NCBI GenBank assembly: GCA_017428245.1
Contig: JAFRRF010000002.1
Coordinates: forward strand, 62,001-126,000
DNA: 64,000 nt
Direction of reading: 5' to 3'
From: Bacteroidales bacterium
GTDB lineage: Bacteria > Bacteroidota > Bacteroidia > Bacteroidales > UBA932
A program made the position numbers and the translations under genes. The notes beneath the pieces are model-generated. The model ran no database searches. It worked only from the letters and a program-made list of their open reading frames with translations, and was not told the origin of the DNA. This document shows positions 7,412 to 16,635 of this stretch, one piece after another; positions within the stretch are counted from its first letter, which is position 1, and each line of letters begins with the position of its first letter.

Positions 7412-8647
7412 CTATTTCACTTTCGATCCCATAAACAGGATTGCCCCTGTGCTGCTTTCCCGGATCATATATACGAAGGGATGATCGAAATGCATCTGTG
7501 TGATGACAGGCTCTTCAAAAGAGGCTAAACGCAGAGCTGTCAATCCCGTTGCGGCTGCAGTGGTTCCAGTCTCATCGACCAGGATTTTTGCTTTTTGTCG
7601 CATCATATCAACATAAAGCGGACTGGTAGATATTCCCGAAAAATCAGCAGCATTGGAAAAGGGAAGAATCATCCCCAGATTCATCAAAACTTCTGTCAAT
7701 AAACGTTCACCGGTATCATATCCAATATCCAATTTGGGGAATTGCAAATCGATGGCTTCTGTGTTGTCGTTTCCCCACTTTACAAGTCTCTCTTTGTTGA
7801 GACTATTGACAAAACCGGCAAAATCATTTGTCGCAGGAAGGATGGCTTCCATATAAAACGCCCCGTTTCCATAGGGCATTCGGATGACGCAAACCTCTTC
7901 GTCTACATAGCCTTTCAATTCTCTTGTCGTCTGGCACATATACGTTGTACTCTGCTTTGAGCCATCCAGGCAATTGAAGGTTCCGGATACGTTTGATTCC
8001 TTTTTGAACGGTATCATCCAATCGCCTTTAAAGTAAATGGCATTGGCTAGCATCAAAACTGTTCCGCTGTTCAGGTGGTCGAGGATTTTGGGAACCATCC
8101 CGAAAGTCTTGGTGTTGCTCCAGTGGTTGATTTGATCTAAAGTCGCTGTCTTGGAAAAATCAACGGAGTATGTTTCTGCGGAATAGATGCTTTTTAGAAC
8201 GTTCTTATAACTGCTTTTTATGTCGAGAGCCTGCTTCATCCAAATGGAATTCGCAAGAGAGTAAGACACTTTCTTGTCGGCACGTGATAAGGCCTTGTAC
8301 ATCATCTTGTAATAGGCATTTATTTCATCTTTGGAAAGCTGGTCCATGCCCATTGTCCTGGCGATCTGATTATAGGTTTCACCTTCTGCTCCGTTGGCCA
8401 GCATGAGATTGAGCATTACAACGCCCATTGGCGACACGAAAACATTATCTGTCTCGGAGGCGGTCAACTGTCCAACCAATTTTAAGGAAAAATCGTTCGA
8501 TTGGTCTCGAACGGCCTCTTCACTCTTCGTTAAGGCTATCCCATCATAAGAGTCTTTATCGTTGGATAAGCCTTCACACGAAGACAGGCCTGGTAACAAG
8601 ATTGCCAGCAAAGGTAGAAATAACAAAAAATGAAGGTGTTTTTTCAT
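7412..8647 (-). CDS. Serpin-family protease inhibitor, lipoprotein
   Basis: 411-residue serpin. The chosen ATG (8647) begins a lipoprotein signal peptide with lipobox GLSSC (Cys24); a longer frame to 8698 lacks a plausible N-terminus. The fold is recognisable from NVFVSPMGVVMLNLMLANGA, LANAIYFKGDW and the C-terminal HPFVYMIRESSTGAILFMG. The hinge of the reactive loop, ETGTTAAAT (about residues 359-367), has the small residues expected of an inhibitory serpin. Canonical counting puts P1 at Ala375 and P1' at Ser376, within LRLASF, which would suit an elastase-like target. The base composition is visibly more AT-rich than surrounding housekeeping genes. It forms a probable operon with the BACON lipoprotein. 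Confidence 0.92.
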   Translation of the reverse strand: MKKHLHFLLFLPLLAILLPGLSSCEGLSNDKDSYDGIALTKSEEAVRDQSNDFSLKLVGQLTASETDNVFVSPMGVVMLNLMLANGAEGETYNQIARTMGMDQLSKDEINAYYKMMYKALSRADKKVSYSLANSIWMKQALDIKSSYKNVLKSIYSAETYSVDFSKTATLDQINHWSNTKTFGMVPKILDHLNSGTVLMLANAIYFKGDWMIPFKKESNVSGTFNCLDGSKQSTTYMCQTTRELKGYVDEEVCVIRMPYGNGAFYMEAILPATNDFAGFVNSLNKERLVKWGNDNTEAIDLQFPKLDIGYDTGERLLTEVLMNLGMILPFSNAADFSGISTSPLYVDMMRQKAKILVDETGTTAAATGLTALRLASFEEPVITQMHFDHPFVYMIRESSTGAILFMGSKVK

Positions 8648-8946
8648 AGCCGGAAATTGAAATGACAAATACATGGGATAGATGCAGAACACAGCCAAAA
8701 TGTTGAGTCCCGCTACGAAGTTAATACGATTTGTACCATAGTGTATAACACTTCATAAGCACAGATTGTATTTTCGTGTTTTTTTAGCGCAAAGTGTTGA
8801 TTATAAGCGTTCTTTTGCGGTTGGTTTTCTGCCCGGGAACTAGGTTGAACCTTTCTTCGAGGCAGGTGACGGTCTGCAGATCCTGCTGAAAACCATAAAA
8901 GCTAATTTATTGTAGAATAGGTGATTAAGTGTGTATATACTTGAAA
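8648..8946. other. Divergent regulatory region between serpin and TPR/HTH regulator
   Basis: 299-nt AT-rich intergenic stretch with no credible gene. A small inverted repeat, AGTGT-ATA-ACACT, lies at 8740-8752. On the serpin strand TGTATTTG, one mismatch from the -7 consensus, lies about 20 nt before the serpin ATG. No perfect TAnnTTTG was found for the rightward gene. The inverted repeat is a possible operator, which is speculative. Confidence 0.4.
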
Positions 8947-10575
8947 ATGGAGAAAAATGATAGAGAAAAACCATATTTATCTCAATTTTGTAATATGTTA
9001 CCTCATCGTTATATGCAAATCGTTTGGGCCTTTTTATGTTCCATTCTTCTCTTTTCCGGTTGCGGAACTCGTCAGTCTACCAGTACGCGCCTTCAGGAAA
9101 TTGATAATTTAATCATGGAGAACCCAAGTACTGGACTTGACTCTCTTTTGTCATTGCAAGCTATGCGGCCTTCGATGGATGGTTTTGAGAAGGCATATTT
9201 TGAACTACTTCAAACAATTGCGCAACACAAAAACCGGATAGCCTTTTCCTCGGATTCGCTTATTGATGATTCTCGTCGCTGGTTTGAAAGCAATGGGAAG
9301 AATCCGCATCTTACTGCTCGTTCTTTGTTTTACAACGGTCTTGTGCTTTACCTGCTTGCTTCGGATGATACAACTGCTTGCAGGATGATGAAAAAGTCAC
9401 TGCAGATTCTGGATCAAGCAAGAATTGAGGATGATCGTTTGGAGGCGCTGACATGTGCCTATTTGGGACGAATAAACGATTACCATACAGCCAATTATAC
9501 GGAGGCCGCCCAGTATTATGAAAAAGCAGTCAATCTTGAAAGGAAGAATGGTAATGCCAAGAACTTGGTTTACGATTACTGTGATTTACTTTCTTGTCTG
9601 AATAAGAAAAGAGATTTTGCCAATGCTCGAATTGTGCTTGATAGTTTGGATAGCACGCTTTCGGCCAATCCTGACATTCAACTTGAGGTAGTTAATAATG
9701 CAAAAGCCCTATATTATCTGCACAGTGAGATGGATTTGGATAGTGCATATATATACTGTCAAAGGTGGCGGCCAGATAAGAATAATGTTGGGGCAAAGCA
9801 AAATATGTTAGCCGATATTTATCGGAAGAAAGGGCCAATAGATAGTGCTATTATCTATGAAAAGCTTTCGTTTTCCAATCGCCGTCAAAGCGATTCGTTG
9901 TCGATACATTTGTATTATAAGCATCTCTCTGATGATTACGAGCAACTTGGAAAACCTGATTCCGCATTACATTACGCTAAGTTGGCTTATGCAACTCTTA
10001 GGGATTATTTGGATCGAAAAACAGAAAAGCGCATTCTGGAATTGGAAAAGCAATACGATATGATGGCCCGGCAGGCTTCATTGGACCGGATCAGAAATAA
10101 CAGAAACCTTCTGATGGCCCTTCTTGCCAGTTGTGTTATTCTCGCGGCCTCTCTCGCCGGATTCCTTCATATTAAGAAAAAACAATTGGCAACGGAGAAG
10201 GTGTCCCGGAGTTTGATCCAGGCAGCGGCTAAAACGCACCAAAACACACTTTCGCTATTGAACTCACTTAAGGATAAGCCCAGGTCAAGGACGGTTGAGT
10301 CGCTTCAAAACAATATCATGGATATCACCAAGAATCTCCGGACCGGCTTCAGCAACAATCTGTCAGAGGCTATAGAGAGCAATCTGAATTCATTGCCGCG
10401 CAATTTGCGCGAGGGCGTTTCAAGCCTGACAGGCGCCCGCTCCAAGACCGTGTTCCTGTTATCCCAGTTCGGCTACACCGACGAGGAAATCGCCGCCTAT
10501 ACTTGTATGTCGGTCGACTCCGTCCGGGTTACGAAAAACAATAACGAAAAGACGCTCTCACAGAAGCCGCTTTAA
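8947..10575 (+). CDS. Membrane TPR sensor with C-terminal HTH domain
   Basis: 542 residues. An N-terminal signal/anchor segment ends in LLFSGCG, possibly a lipobox. About 330 residues of helical TPR-like repeats follow (for example YTEAAQYYEKAVNLERK). A transmembrane helix lies near residues 390-412 (LLMALLASCVILAASLAGFL). The cytoplasmic tail ends in an HTH-like stretch, FGYTDEEIAAYTCMSVDSVR. This layout is common among Bacteroidota one-component envelope regulators. It is divergent from the serpin-BACON pair, its most likely target (inference). The start is ATG 8947; a GTG 18 nt upstream and an ATG at 8998 are alternatives. The TPR part is AT-rich, while the last 400 bases or so have the GC-rich character of the host chromosome. 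Confidence 0.75.
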   Translation: MEKNDREKPYLSQFCNMLPHRYMQIVWAFLCSILLFSGCGTRQSTSTRLQEIDNLIMENPSTGLDSLLSLQAMRPSMDGFEKAYFELLQTIAQHKNRIAFSSDSLIDDSRRWFESNGKNPHLTARSLFYNGLVLYLLASDDTTACRMMKKSLQILDQARIEDDRLEALTCAYLGRINDYHTANYTEAAQYYEKAVNLERKNGNAKNLVYDYCDLLSCLNKKRDFANARIVLDSLDSTLSANPDIQLEVVNNAKALYYLHSEMDLDSAYIYCQRWRPDKNNVGAKQNMLADIYRKKGPIDSAIIYEKLSFSNRRQSDSLSIHLYYKHLSDDYEQLGKPDSALHYAKLAYATLRDYLDRKTEKRILELEKQYDMMARQASLDRIRNNRNLLMALLASCVILAASLAGFLHIKKKQLATEKVSRSLIQAAAKTHQNTLSLLNSLKDKPRSRTVESLQNNIMDITKNLRTGFSNNLSEAIESNLNSLPRNLREGVSSLTGARSKTVFLLSQFGYTDEEIAAYTCMSVDSVRVTKNNNEKTLSQKPL

Positions 10576-10616
10576 TCCTGTCCTATGGTCACGGAAGCGG
10601 GGCGGGCGAGAGGTTC

Positions 10617-13496
10617 CTACACCCGCACGACTTCGCCGGCGGAGACGTACCAGAGCCAGCCTTCGACGGTGGGGTAGCCCATCTGGCGCATCAGGTCCAC
10701 ATAGTGGCGGACCTGGGATTTGTGTGAACCGCGCATCTGGCCGAATTTGTAGTCGATGACGATGACGCGGGTGGCGTCGGGGGCGATGAGTACGCGGTCC
10801 GGGCGGTAGATTTCGCCATCTCCCGTAACGATCGAAGCTTCATTCATTACCCGGTAGGTGCCGTCGAACCAATGGCGTCCGCCGCTGCGTCGCTCCAGTT
10901 CCGGATCGACGGTCACGCCGGAGAGCGCGAGATGCTGCTTGATGCCCTGCTGCCGGGCGCTCGCCCCGGCGGCGAAATACTCTTCGCCGTGCAGCGACAG
11001 TTTCAGCCGGTCGTCGGTCATCGCCACGCGGGCGAAAGCCGGCTGCGGATCGTCGACCAGCGTGGATGAAGTTTCCTCCCGGACGAACCGGTCCCGGCTG
11101 CCCGTTTCATAACTGAGACCTTCGTCGAGCGAAGCGCTGAAGATGCGGTACAACGCATCAGCGATGTTTCCCAATTTGTAGTCGTGCGGCTTTTTGGGCT
11201 GCGGTGCATAGAGCAGCAAGCGGCTGCGGGCCCGCGTGAAGGCGACATACCAGTTGTTGACCACATCGATCGCTTCGTAGATGCGCTCCTGAAGCAGATC
11301 AGCGGCAAAACAGGTCTCTGCCAGGTTGTTGGCGGCCTTGAGCGGAATCAGGCCCAGCTCGGCGAAAGGCCCGGAGGTCTCGCACCAGATTGTCGGTATG
11401 ATCTTCGGAACGAAGGTTTCGTCGACGAAGGGGATGATCACGGCGTCGAGACTCAGTCCTTTGGCCTTGTGGATGGTCATGATGCGGACGGCGTCCTGGC
11501 CGTCGGGGGCGCAGATGGCTTTCTTGTAGCCTGCCTCGTCCCACCATTTGACGAAACCACGCAGCGACGAACCGTATTTCTCCTGCCAGGCCAGGACGGC
11601 GTCGAGGAAGGCGTGGACGAAGGGCAGGTCAGCTTCCGTGGGGGAAAGGGCGGGGTTCTCGAGCAGCCGTTCGCAGGTTTCGTACAATGACCCGCTTTCC
11701 ATCGCCGAGACTTCGACTCCGATCTGTCCGGCCATCAGCCGGTTCACCGGATCGTCGGGATCGACCTGGCAGGAGAGCAGGGCCATCAGGCGGCCGATGC
11801 AGGGGGAGGAACCGATCTGCAGCGAGTCTTCCGTCAGGACATTGATGTCCTGGCCCATCAGATGCTCCGCCACCCGGGCGCCCTGGGTGTTCTTGCGCAC
11901 CAGCACCGTGATGTCCTTGTAGGCATAACCTTCCGAGCGGAGTGCGGCGATGTCTCCGACCATCCGCTCGAGTGCCGCCTCCTCCCAGCCGGTGTCTTCC
12001 TCGCTGCCGCTGCCGTCCGTGGGAAGGAAGGTCAGCCGAACGAAACCTGCCGGATTGCCGGCGTGTGCTTCGGGAATGCGCTGTCGGCAATCCGCATAGA
12101 TTTGGTCGATTTCCCGGCCGATTCCGGGCTGTTCCGCTTCCAGGAGAGGTCCTACGCCGGAGAAAACGGTGTTGTTGAATTCCACCACGGCCGCGCCGCT
12201 GCGCCAGTTTTCAGCAAGCGTCTCGTCGTGGATGGCGGCGCGGCCCAGGTCGCGGTACAGATATTCGCTCATCAGCCGCCAGTCGGAGCCGCGCCAGCGG
12301 TAGATCGACTGTTTGATGTCGCCCACCACCAGGTTGCGGCTTCCCTGGGCCACGCTGTTGGCGAACAGCGGCCGGAAGTTGTTCCATTGCAGGACGGAAG
12401 TGTCCTGCGCCTCGTCGAGCAGCAGGTGGTCGTAGCGGTTGCCGATCTTTTCATAGACGAACGGCGTGTCGTCGTCGGCGATGATGCGGCTCAGCAGGTC
12501 GGTGGACTGCTTGAGCAGCACTACGTTGTTTTCCTGCAGGTATGCCTGCAGGTGACGGTGGACGTCGGCATAGATGCCCAGCCGATGCAGGTTGTTCCGG
12601 ATGATTTTGGCACTGTTCCAGAGGCTATGCTGCTGTTCGTAATGGGCGATGGCGGCCTCCACCAGGGCGGAAAGGGCGTCCCGTTCGGGGAAATTGTCGA
12701 ACGCCCCCCGGAGCGGTTCGGCCTTCGGGGCCTCGAAATATCCGGCGGCCCATTTGCCGAAAACGCGCATCGGCCCCCTGCTTTTGTTCTTGAAATCGTC
12801 CGGCGTCATCCCGTGCCGCCCCATCAGCGCGATGGCATCGGACGCAATGCGGCGGGCTTCCTGCTCGAAGCCGTCGATCATGCCGCCCAGTTTCTTGCGG
12901 AAAGCGCCGATGCGCTCCTTGTCAGCGAGGATGTGCGAGACGTGCCGCATCTTGAGCAGGAACGATTCGTCGAGAAAGTTCTCCGCCATATCCTTGAGGG
13001 GCGTGGCTATATTCCAACTCTTGCCCTGTTCCACCAGGTCGATGGAGTATTCCTTGAGCCAGCGGAGGAGCAGCGCTCCTTCCGGCTCGGCAATCGATTC
13101 GAGCATCCGGTCCACGACCTGCGAGAGCACGGCATCGTCGTCGATTTCCACGCGGTAGGAGGCATACTGCCCGATCTCGCGCGCGAAGGCCCGCATCACC
13201 GTCTGGAAGAACTTGTCGATGGTGCTTACGGAGAAGCAGCCGTAGTCGTGCAGCATCCGCCGCAGCGCGTCGGCCGCCTGCGGTGCCCGCGGATCGCCGC
13301 TGCGCGAAAGCTTGTGCAGCGCATCGATGACGCGCGACTTCATCTCCTCGGTCGCCTTGTTGGTAAAGGTGACGGCCAGGATATGCTTGTAGCGCTGCGG
13401 ATCCCCCTCGAGCAGGAGATCGAGATAATCCTGGGTCAGCCGGTAGGTCTTACCGCTGCCTGCAGAGGCTTTTACAATGGTTACCGGCGGTTGCAT
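10617..13496 (-). CDS. addA: AddA-like UvrD-family helicase/nuclease
   Basis: 959-residue superfamily 1A helicase. Walker A is ASAGSGKT at residues 10-17. Other helicase motifs include AVTFTNKATEEM, LLLDEAQDTSVLQW, GDIKQSIYRWRGSDW, MTIHKAKGLSLDAVIIP and YVAFTRARSRLLLY. A C-terminal PD-(D/E)XK-like nuclease segment is seen in RPDRVLIAPDATRVIVIDYKFG. With the AddB-like partner it should resect double-strand breaks for RecA-dependent repair and degrade foreign linear DNA. It is shorter than Firmicutes AddA (about 1200 residues), as usual for this phylum. It starts inside the end of the upstream addB-like gene (16-nt overlap). Confidence 0.85.
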   Translation of the reverse strand: MQPPVTIVKASAGSGKTYRLTQDYLDLLLEGDPQRYKHILAVTFTNKATEEMKSRVIDALHKLSRSGDPRAPQAADALRRMLHDYGCFSVSTIDKFFQTVMRAFAREIGQYASYRVEIDDDAVLSQVVDRMLESIAEPEGALLLRWLKEYSIDLVEQGKSWNIATPLKDMAENFLDESFLLKMRHVSHILADKERIGAFRKKLGGMIDGFEQEARRIASDAIALMGRHGMTPDDFKNKSRGPMRVFGKWAAGYFEAPKAEPLRGAFDNFPERDALSALVEAAIAHYEQQHSLWNSAKIIRNNLHRLGIYADVHRHLQAYLQENNVVLLKQSTDLLSRIIADDDTPFVYEKIGNRYDHLLLDEAQDTSVLQWNNFRPLFANSVAQGSRNLVVGDIKQSIYRWRGSDWRLMSEYLYRDLGRAAIHDETLAENWRSGAAVVEFNNTVFSGVGPLLEAEQPGIGREIDQIYADCRQRIPEAHAGNPAGFVRLTFLPTDGSGSEEDTGWEEAALERMVGDIAALRSEGYAYKDITVLVRKNTQGARVAEHLMGQDINVLTEDSLQIGSSPCIGRLMALLSCQVDPDDPVNRLMAGQIGVEVSAMESGSLYETCERLLENPALSPTEADLPFVHAFLDAVLAWQEKYGSSLRGFVKWWDEAGYKKAICAPDGQDAVRIMTIHKAKGLSLDAVIIPFVDETFVPKIIPTIWCETSGPFAELGLIPLKAANNLAETCFAADLLQERIYEAIDVVNNWYVAFTRARSRLLLYAPQPKKPHDYKLGNIADALYRIFSASLDEGLSYETGSRDRFVREETSSTLVDDPQPAFARVAMTDDRLKLSLHGEEYFAAGASARQQGIKQHLALSGVTVDPELERRSGGRHWFDGTYRVMNEASIVTGDGEIYRPDRVLIAPDATRVIVIDYKFGQMRGSHKSQVRHYVDLMRQMGYPTVEGWLWYVSAGEVVRV

Positions 13497-16339
13497 AAGC
13501 GCTTGAATTGACAGAATTTACATACATTCGCGCTTTCCGCTGCCATAAAGGGCTTGTCGGAAAGCAGGATTTCTTCGGCCAGGCCGGTAAGCCGGCGCCC
13601 GTATTCCGCGAGGGCCTCTTCTTTCAATTGCTTGGCCTCCGGGAGCGTGGCGAAAAACTCCCGCAGCGAATAGACGCAGGGATCGTAACGTACCGGTGCA
13701 CCGCTGTGGCCCTGCGTCATCATCAGGGCGTAGAAGTAGAGTTGGAAGGCGACGGAAGGCCGCTTCTCGGCCAGCGAGCCGTCGAAGAGCTTCGACACGT
13801 CCCTGCAGTCGTCTTTCTTGTCCACCACGCCGCTCTTGTAGTCCACCACGCGAACGACGCCCGGTTCCGGGGAATCCATACGGTCGATAAAACCGATCAG
13901 GCTGACCTTCTGTCCGTCGGACAGCGTCAACTGGTTGTAAACCTTCGTTTCCGTTCCTTTGAGAATCAGCGGCGCAGCGGCGCTGAGCTGCGCATCGACT
14001 TCCAGGGTCCGCAGCACGAAATGGCGGATGAGGTCGCGCAGGATCAGGTTCTGTCCGGCGATGTCGGTGATATGCTGCTGGGCGAATGCTGCGTCGAGCA
14101 GGCCGTCGATGCGGCGCTTGTCCCGCTTCAGGGCCCGCAGCGTGTCAGGAAGCAGCTCCCCGCCGATAAGCGGCTTGTAGAGTTCCTCCATCACTTTGTG
14201 GTAGATGCTGCCGAACATGTCCGCATCGAGGCTTTCCGTCACTTCGTCCGGTTCTTTGATGCCCTTGACATATTCGTAGTAGAAACGCAGCGGACAGTCG
14301 AGATATTTGTTGAGGGCCGAGGCCGAGAATGCGTGACGCTCGACGAAATACCTCTGCGCAAGTTCCTCGCGCACGGCAGGCGTCTTTTCGATGCGGGGCA
14401 GCTGCGCTTCGATGCCGGAAGCCGAAAGGGCGTAAGTGGCCACTTTCTCGACCAGCGGCACTTCGTACAAATACTTGAGCTGCTTGATGTAACGGCTCTC
14501 TTCGCCGCTCTGCAGCCCCTCGGTGCGGGAATCGTAGATCAGATATATGCGTTCGGCCCGGCAGATGCTGCGGTAGAAGTAATAGGCCCAGATGGAATCC
14601 TGCAGTTCGTAGGTCGGCAGGCCGAAGCCCACCCGCAGGTTGTACGGTATGAAAGATGCGCTGACAGTCCGTGAAGGGAAGGTGCCTTCTCCGACCGACA
14701 GCATAATGATGTTGCGGAAATCGAGGGCGCGGGTTTCCAGCGGGCCCATCACCTGCAGGCCGCTGAGCGGTTCGCCTTCGAAGGGGATCTTGATCAGCGC
14801 GACGGCCTGCGACAGCAGCCTGAACCACGTTTTCGGTTCCAGGCTTTCTGGGTCCAGGCCCACCGATTCGAGCTCGGAGACGGCCTTGTGGAAATAGTAC
14901 AGGAATTCCCGTTCCAGGGGCGTCTGGGACTCCTGCATCATTTCGAGGATTCCTTTCAGATAGGCCGGCAGGTCGGCGGTGTGCTCCACGGGCCGGAACA
15001 CGAGTGCGAAGAGACCGCCGAAGGCCGCCAGTTCTGCTGCAGGGATGAAGATCCGGTTTTCGGCCCGGATGCCGGCCTTGATGCCGGCGATCTGTTCCGC
15101 ATCGGCCGCCGCGGCAAAGTAGGGGTGTTCCATCAGGTCCACCACGTCGCGGTGGTAGAAACTCCATTCGTCCTTGCGCTGCCGGGCGTCGGCCTGCAGG
15201 CGTTCCAGCAACTGGAATAGCATCGCACCGCTGCTGGCCGACAGCGAGTAACCCATGGTTACGTTGACTTTTCCGATGGCTTCCGGCACGGCGCCGAGCA
15301 TCGGGAAGAGCAGGTTCTCGTCGGGCAGGATCACGGCGGTTTCCTCAGGATGCACCAGCGCGCCCTGTTGCTGCAGGTCCTCCAGGATCTGCATTGCCTT
15401 ACGGGTCTGGCCCACGGACGACGGAACGCGGATCACCTCGAAGTGCTGCGTCTGCGGGTCCTTTGCGGGGCACTGGAATGGCTCTTTCGTCGGGTATCGT
15501 TTCTCGTTTTCGCGGAGGAATCGTCCGGCCGGGTTTTCGGGATCGGTGACCATCTCTCCCGCGAAGTCCCAGTAGAAATCGGCCCGGCCTTCTTTGCGAA
15601 GGTGGTCGAGCAGGGCCTTCTCGCAGGCATTGAGGGCGTTGAGACCCACGAAGACGAAGGTGTCGAACTGTGGCAGTATCTCGCCTGCCGTGGGCAGAGA
15701 ATCGGCCACGCCGCGATAGATCATTCCGGCGTACGCCAGCCCTTCCGCCGTCAGCGCGGCCCGGAAGCGTTCGTAGAGCGGATACAGGATATCCCAGATT
15801 TCCGCGAACTTATGCCGGCTCCCGCCGGGGACCTGATCGCCGTCATGCCCGGCTTGACCGGGCATCTCGCCGGCGAAAAAGCTGTTGCAGAAGGCAGCGA
15901 TCGCCGCCTTCTGGTCATCGGTCAGGAAGTCATAGTCGACGCTCAGCGCCTTGAGGTCGCGCAGGTTGACCAGCAGGCGGCGCACGTCGATCCGGTATTT
16001 GTCGAGGTCGTCGAAATCGCGAAGCAGGATGTCGCCCCAATAGAGGAATTCATCGAAGGATTCAGGTTCCTTGCCTTCCGGCGGCGGCATCAGGGGCAGG
16101 TATTCCCGGTAGAGGATGTCGAGCAGCCGGACCTTTTCCGTCGTTTCGTCGATACCGGCGATACGGGCGAAGAGTTCGTCGATGGTCAGGACGTTCGGCA
16201 CGAAGACCGGCCGTCCGGCCCGGATACCGAGCCAGCGTTTGAAAAACGTTCCCGATCTCCGGTTGGGAAACACGAAACACACCCGGTCCAACGCCCCGTG
16301 GTGTACAAAACGATCGGCGACTGCTTCGAGAAAAACCAT
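13481..16339 (-). CDS. addB: AddB-like PD-(D/E)XK nuclease
   Basis: 952-residue partner of the AddA-like helicase. The N-terminal inactivated helicase-like part begins DRVCFVFPNRRSGTFFKRW. The C-terminal nuclease contains DCPLRFYYEYVKG, GFIDRMD and VRVVDYKSG. Four cysteines, one in DCPLRFYY and three in CKFCQFKRLC near the end, match the AddB iron-sulfur clasp. The ATG at 16339 is chosen because the longer frame to 16624 runs through an intergenic repeat element and carries no family similarity. The stop overlaps addA by 16 nt, so the two are co-translated. No clear -7 box was found just upstream. Confidence 0.85.
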   Translation of the reverse strand: MVFLEAVADRFVHHGALDRVCFVFPNRRSGTFFKRWLGIRAGRPVFVPNVLTIDELFARIAGIDETTEKVRLLDILYREYLPLMPPPEGKEPESFDEFLYWGDILLRDFDDLDKYRIDVRRLLVNLRDLKALSVDYDFLTDDQKAAIAAFCNSFFAGEMPGQAGHDGDQVPGGSRHKFAEIWDILYPLYERFRAALTAEGLAYAGMIYRGVADSLPTAGEILPQFDTFVFVGLNALNACEKALLDHLRKEGRADFYWDFAGEMVTDPENPAGRFLRENEKRYPTKEPFQCPAKDPQTQHFEVIRVPSSVGQTRKAMQILEDLQQQGALVHPEETAVILPDENLLFPMLGAVPEAIGKVNVTMGYSLSASSGAMLFQLLERLQADARQRKDEWSFYHRDVVDLMEHPYFAAAADAEQIAGIKAGIRAENRIFIPAAELAAFGGLFALVFRPVEHTADLPAYLKGILEMMQESQTPLEREFLYYFHKAVSELESVGLDPESLEPKTWFRLLSQAVALIKIPFEGEPLSGLQVMGPLETRALDFRNIIMLSVGEGTFPSRTVSASFIPYNLRVGFGLPTYELQDSIWAYYFYRSICRAERIYLIYDSRTEGLQSGEESRYIKQLKYLYEVPLVEKVATYALSASGIEAQLPRIEKTPAVREELAQRYFVERHAFSASALNKYLDCPLRFYYEYVKGIKEPDEVTESLDADMFGSIYHKVMEELYKPLIGGELLPDTLRALKRDKRRIDGLLDAAFAQQHITDIAGQNLILRDLIRHFVLRTLEVDAQLSAAAPLILKGTETKVYNQLTLSDGQKVSLIGFIDRMDSPEPGVVRVVDYKSGVVDKKDDCRDVSKLFDGSLAEKRPSVAFQLYFYALMMTQGHSGAPVRYDPCVYSLREFFATLPEAKQLKEEALAEYGRRLTGLAEEILLSDKPFMAAESANVCKFCQFKRLCNRR

Positions 16340-16416
16340 AAAACTGCGGTTGTTTTCTATTATATACTCCCGTCCTTCGGTTTTCTTACAGTGTATTTGA
16401 TTATTCTTTGGGGATT

Positions 16417-16610
16417 GATTCTTTTCGGGGTTATTGTCTCTTGAAACGTCGCGCCTGAGGCGCGACCCCTCCGCGGCATCAGTCGCTCGCGAAGGGCGTA
16501 GGGTGAACTTGTGTGTTAGCAGCCCGTAGCGGCAGGTCTGGGCGGAGCCCGGAAGAAACAGAGGCCGAGGGTGGCACAGTTTCCCGAGACAATAACCCCG
16601 AAAGAGAATC
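16417..16610. repeat. Inverted-arm element A (related to the element at 19585)
   Basis: A 24-nt arm (16417-16440) and a 25-nt arm (16586-16610) are inverted copies with one mismatch/indel region; their heart is GGGGTTATTGTCTC. Looser pairing continues outward toward 16400 and 16627. The 145-nt interior, read on the minus strand, begins GTGCCACCCTCGGC and ends in GGAGGGGTCGCGC followed by a hairpin (GTCGCGCC at 16448-16455 with GGCGCGAC at 16459-16466). The same core ends occur at 19606-19679, but with different arms. It fills most of the pgi-addB gap (16340-16635). No open reading frame here is convincing. Confidence 0.8.
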
Positions 16611-16635
16611 AGTCGACCAATCAATCAAGCCCGCA

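Noticed and set aside
16340-16624. N-terminal extension of the AddB-like protein
   Set aside because: The added 95 codons run through repeat element A and show no family similarity; the ATG at 16339 starts the conserved part.
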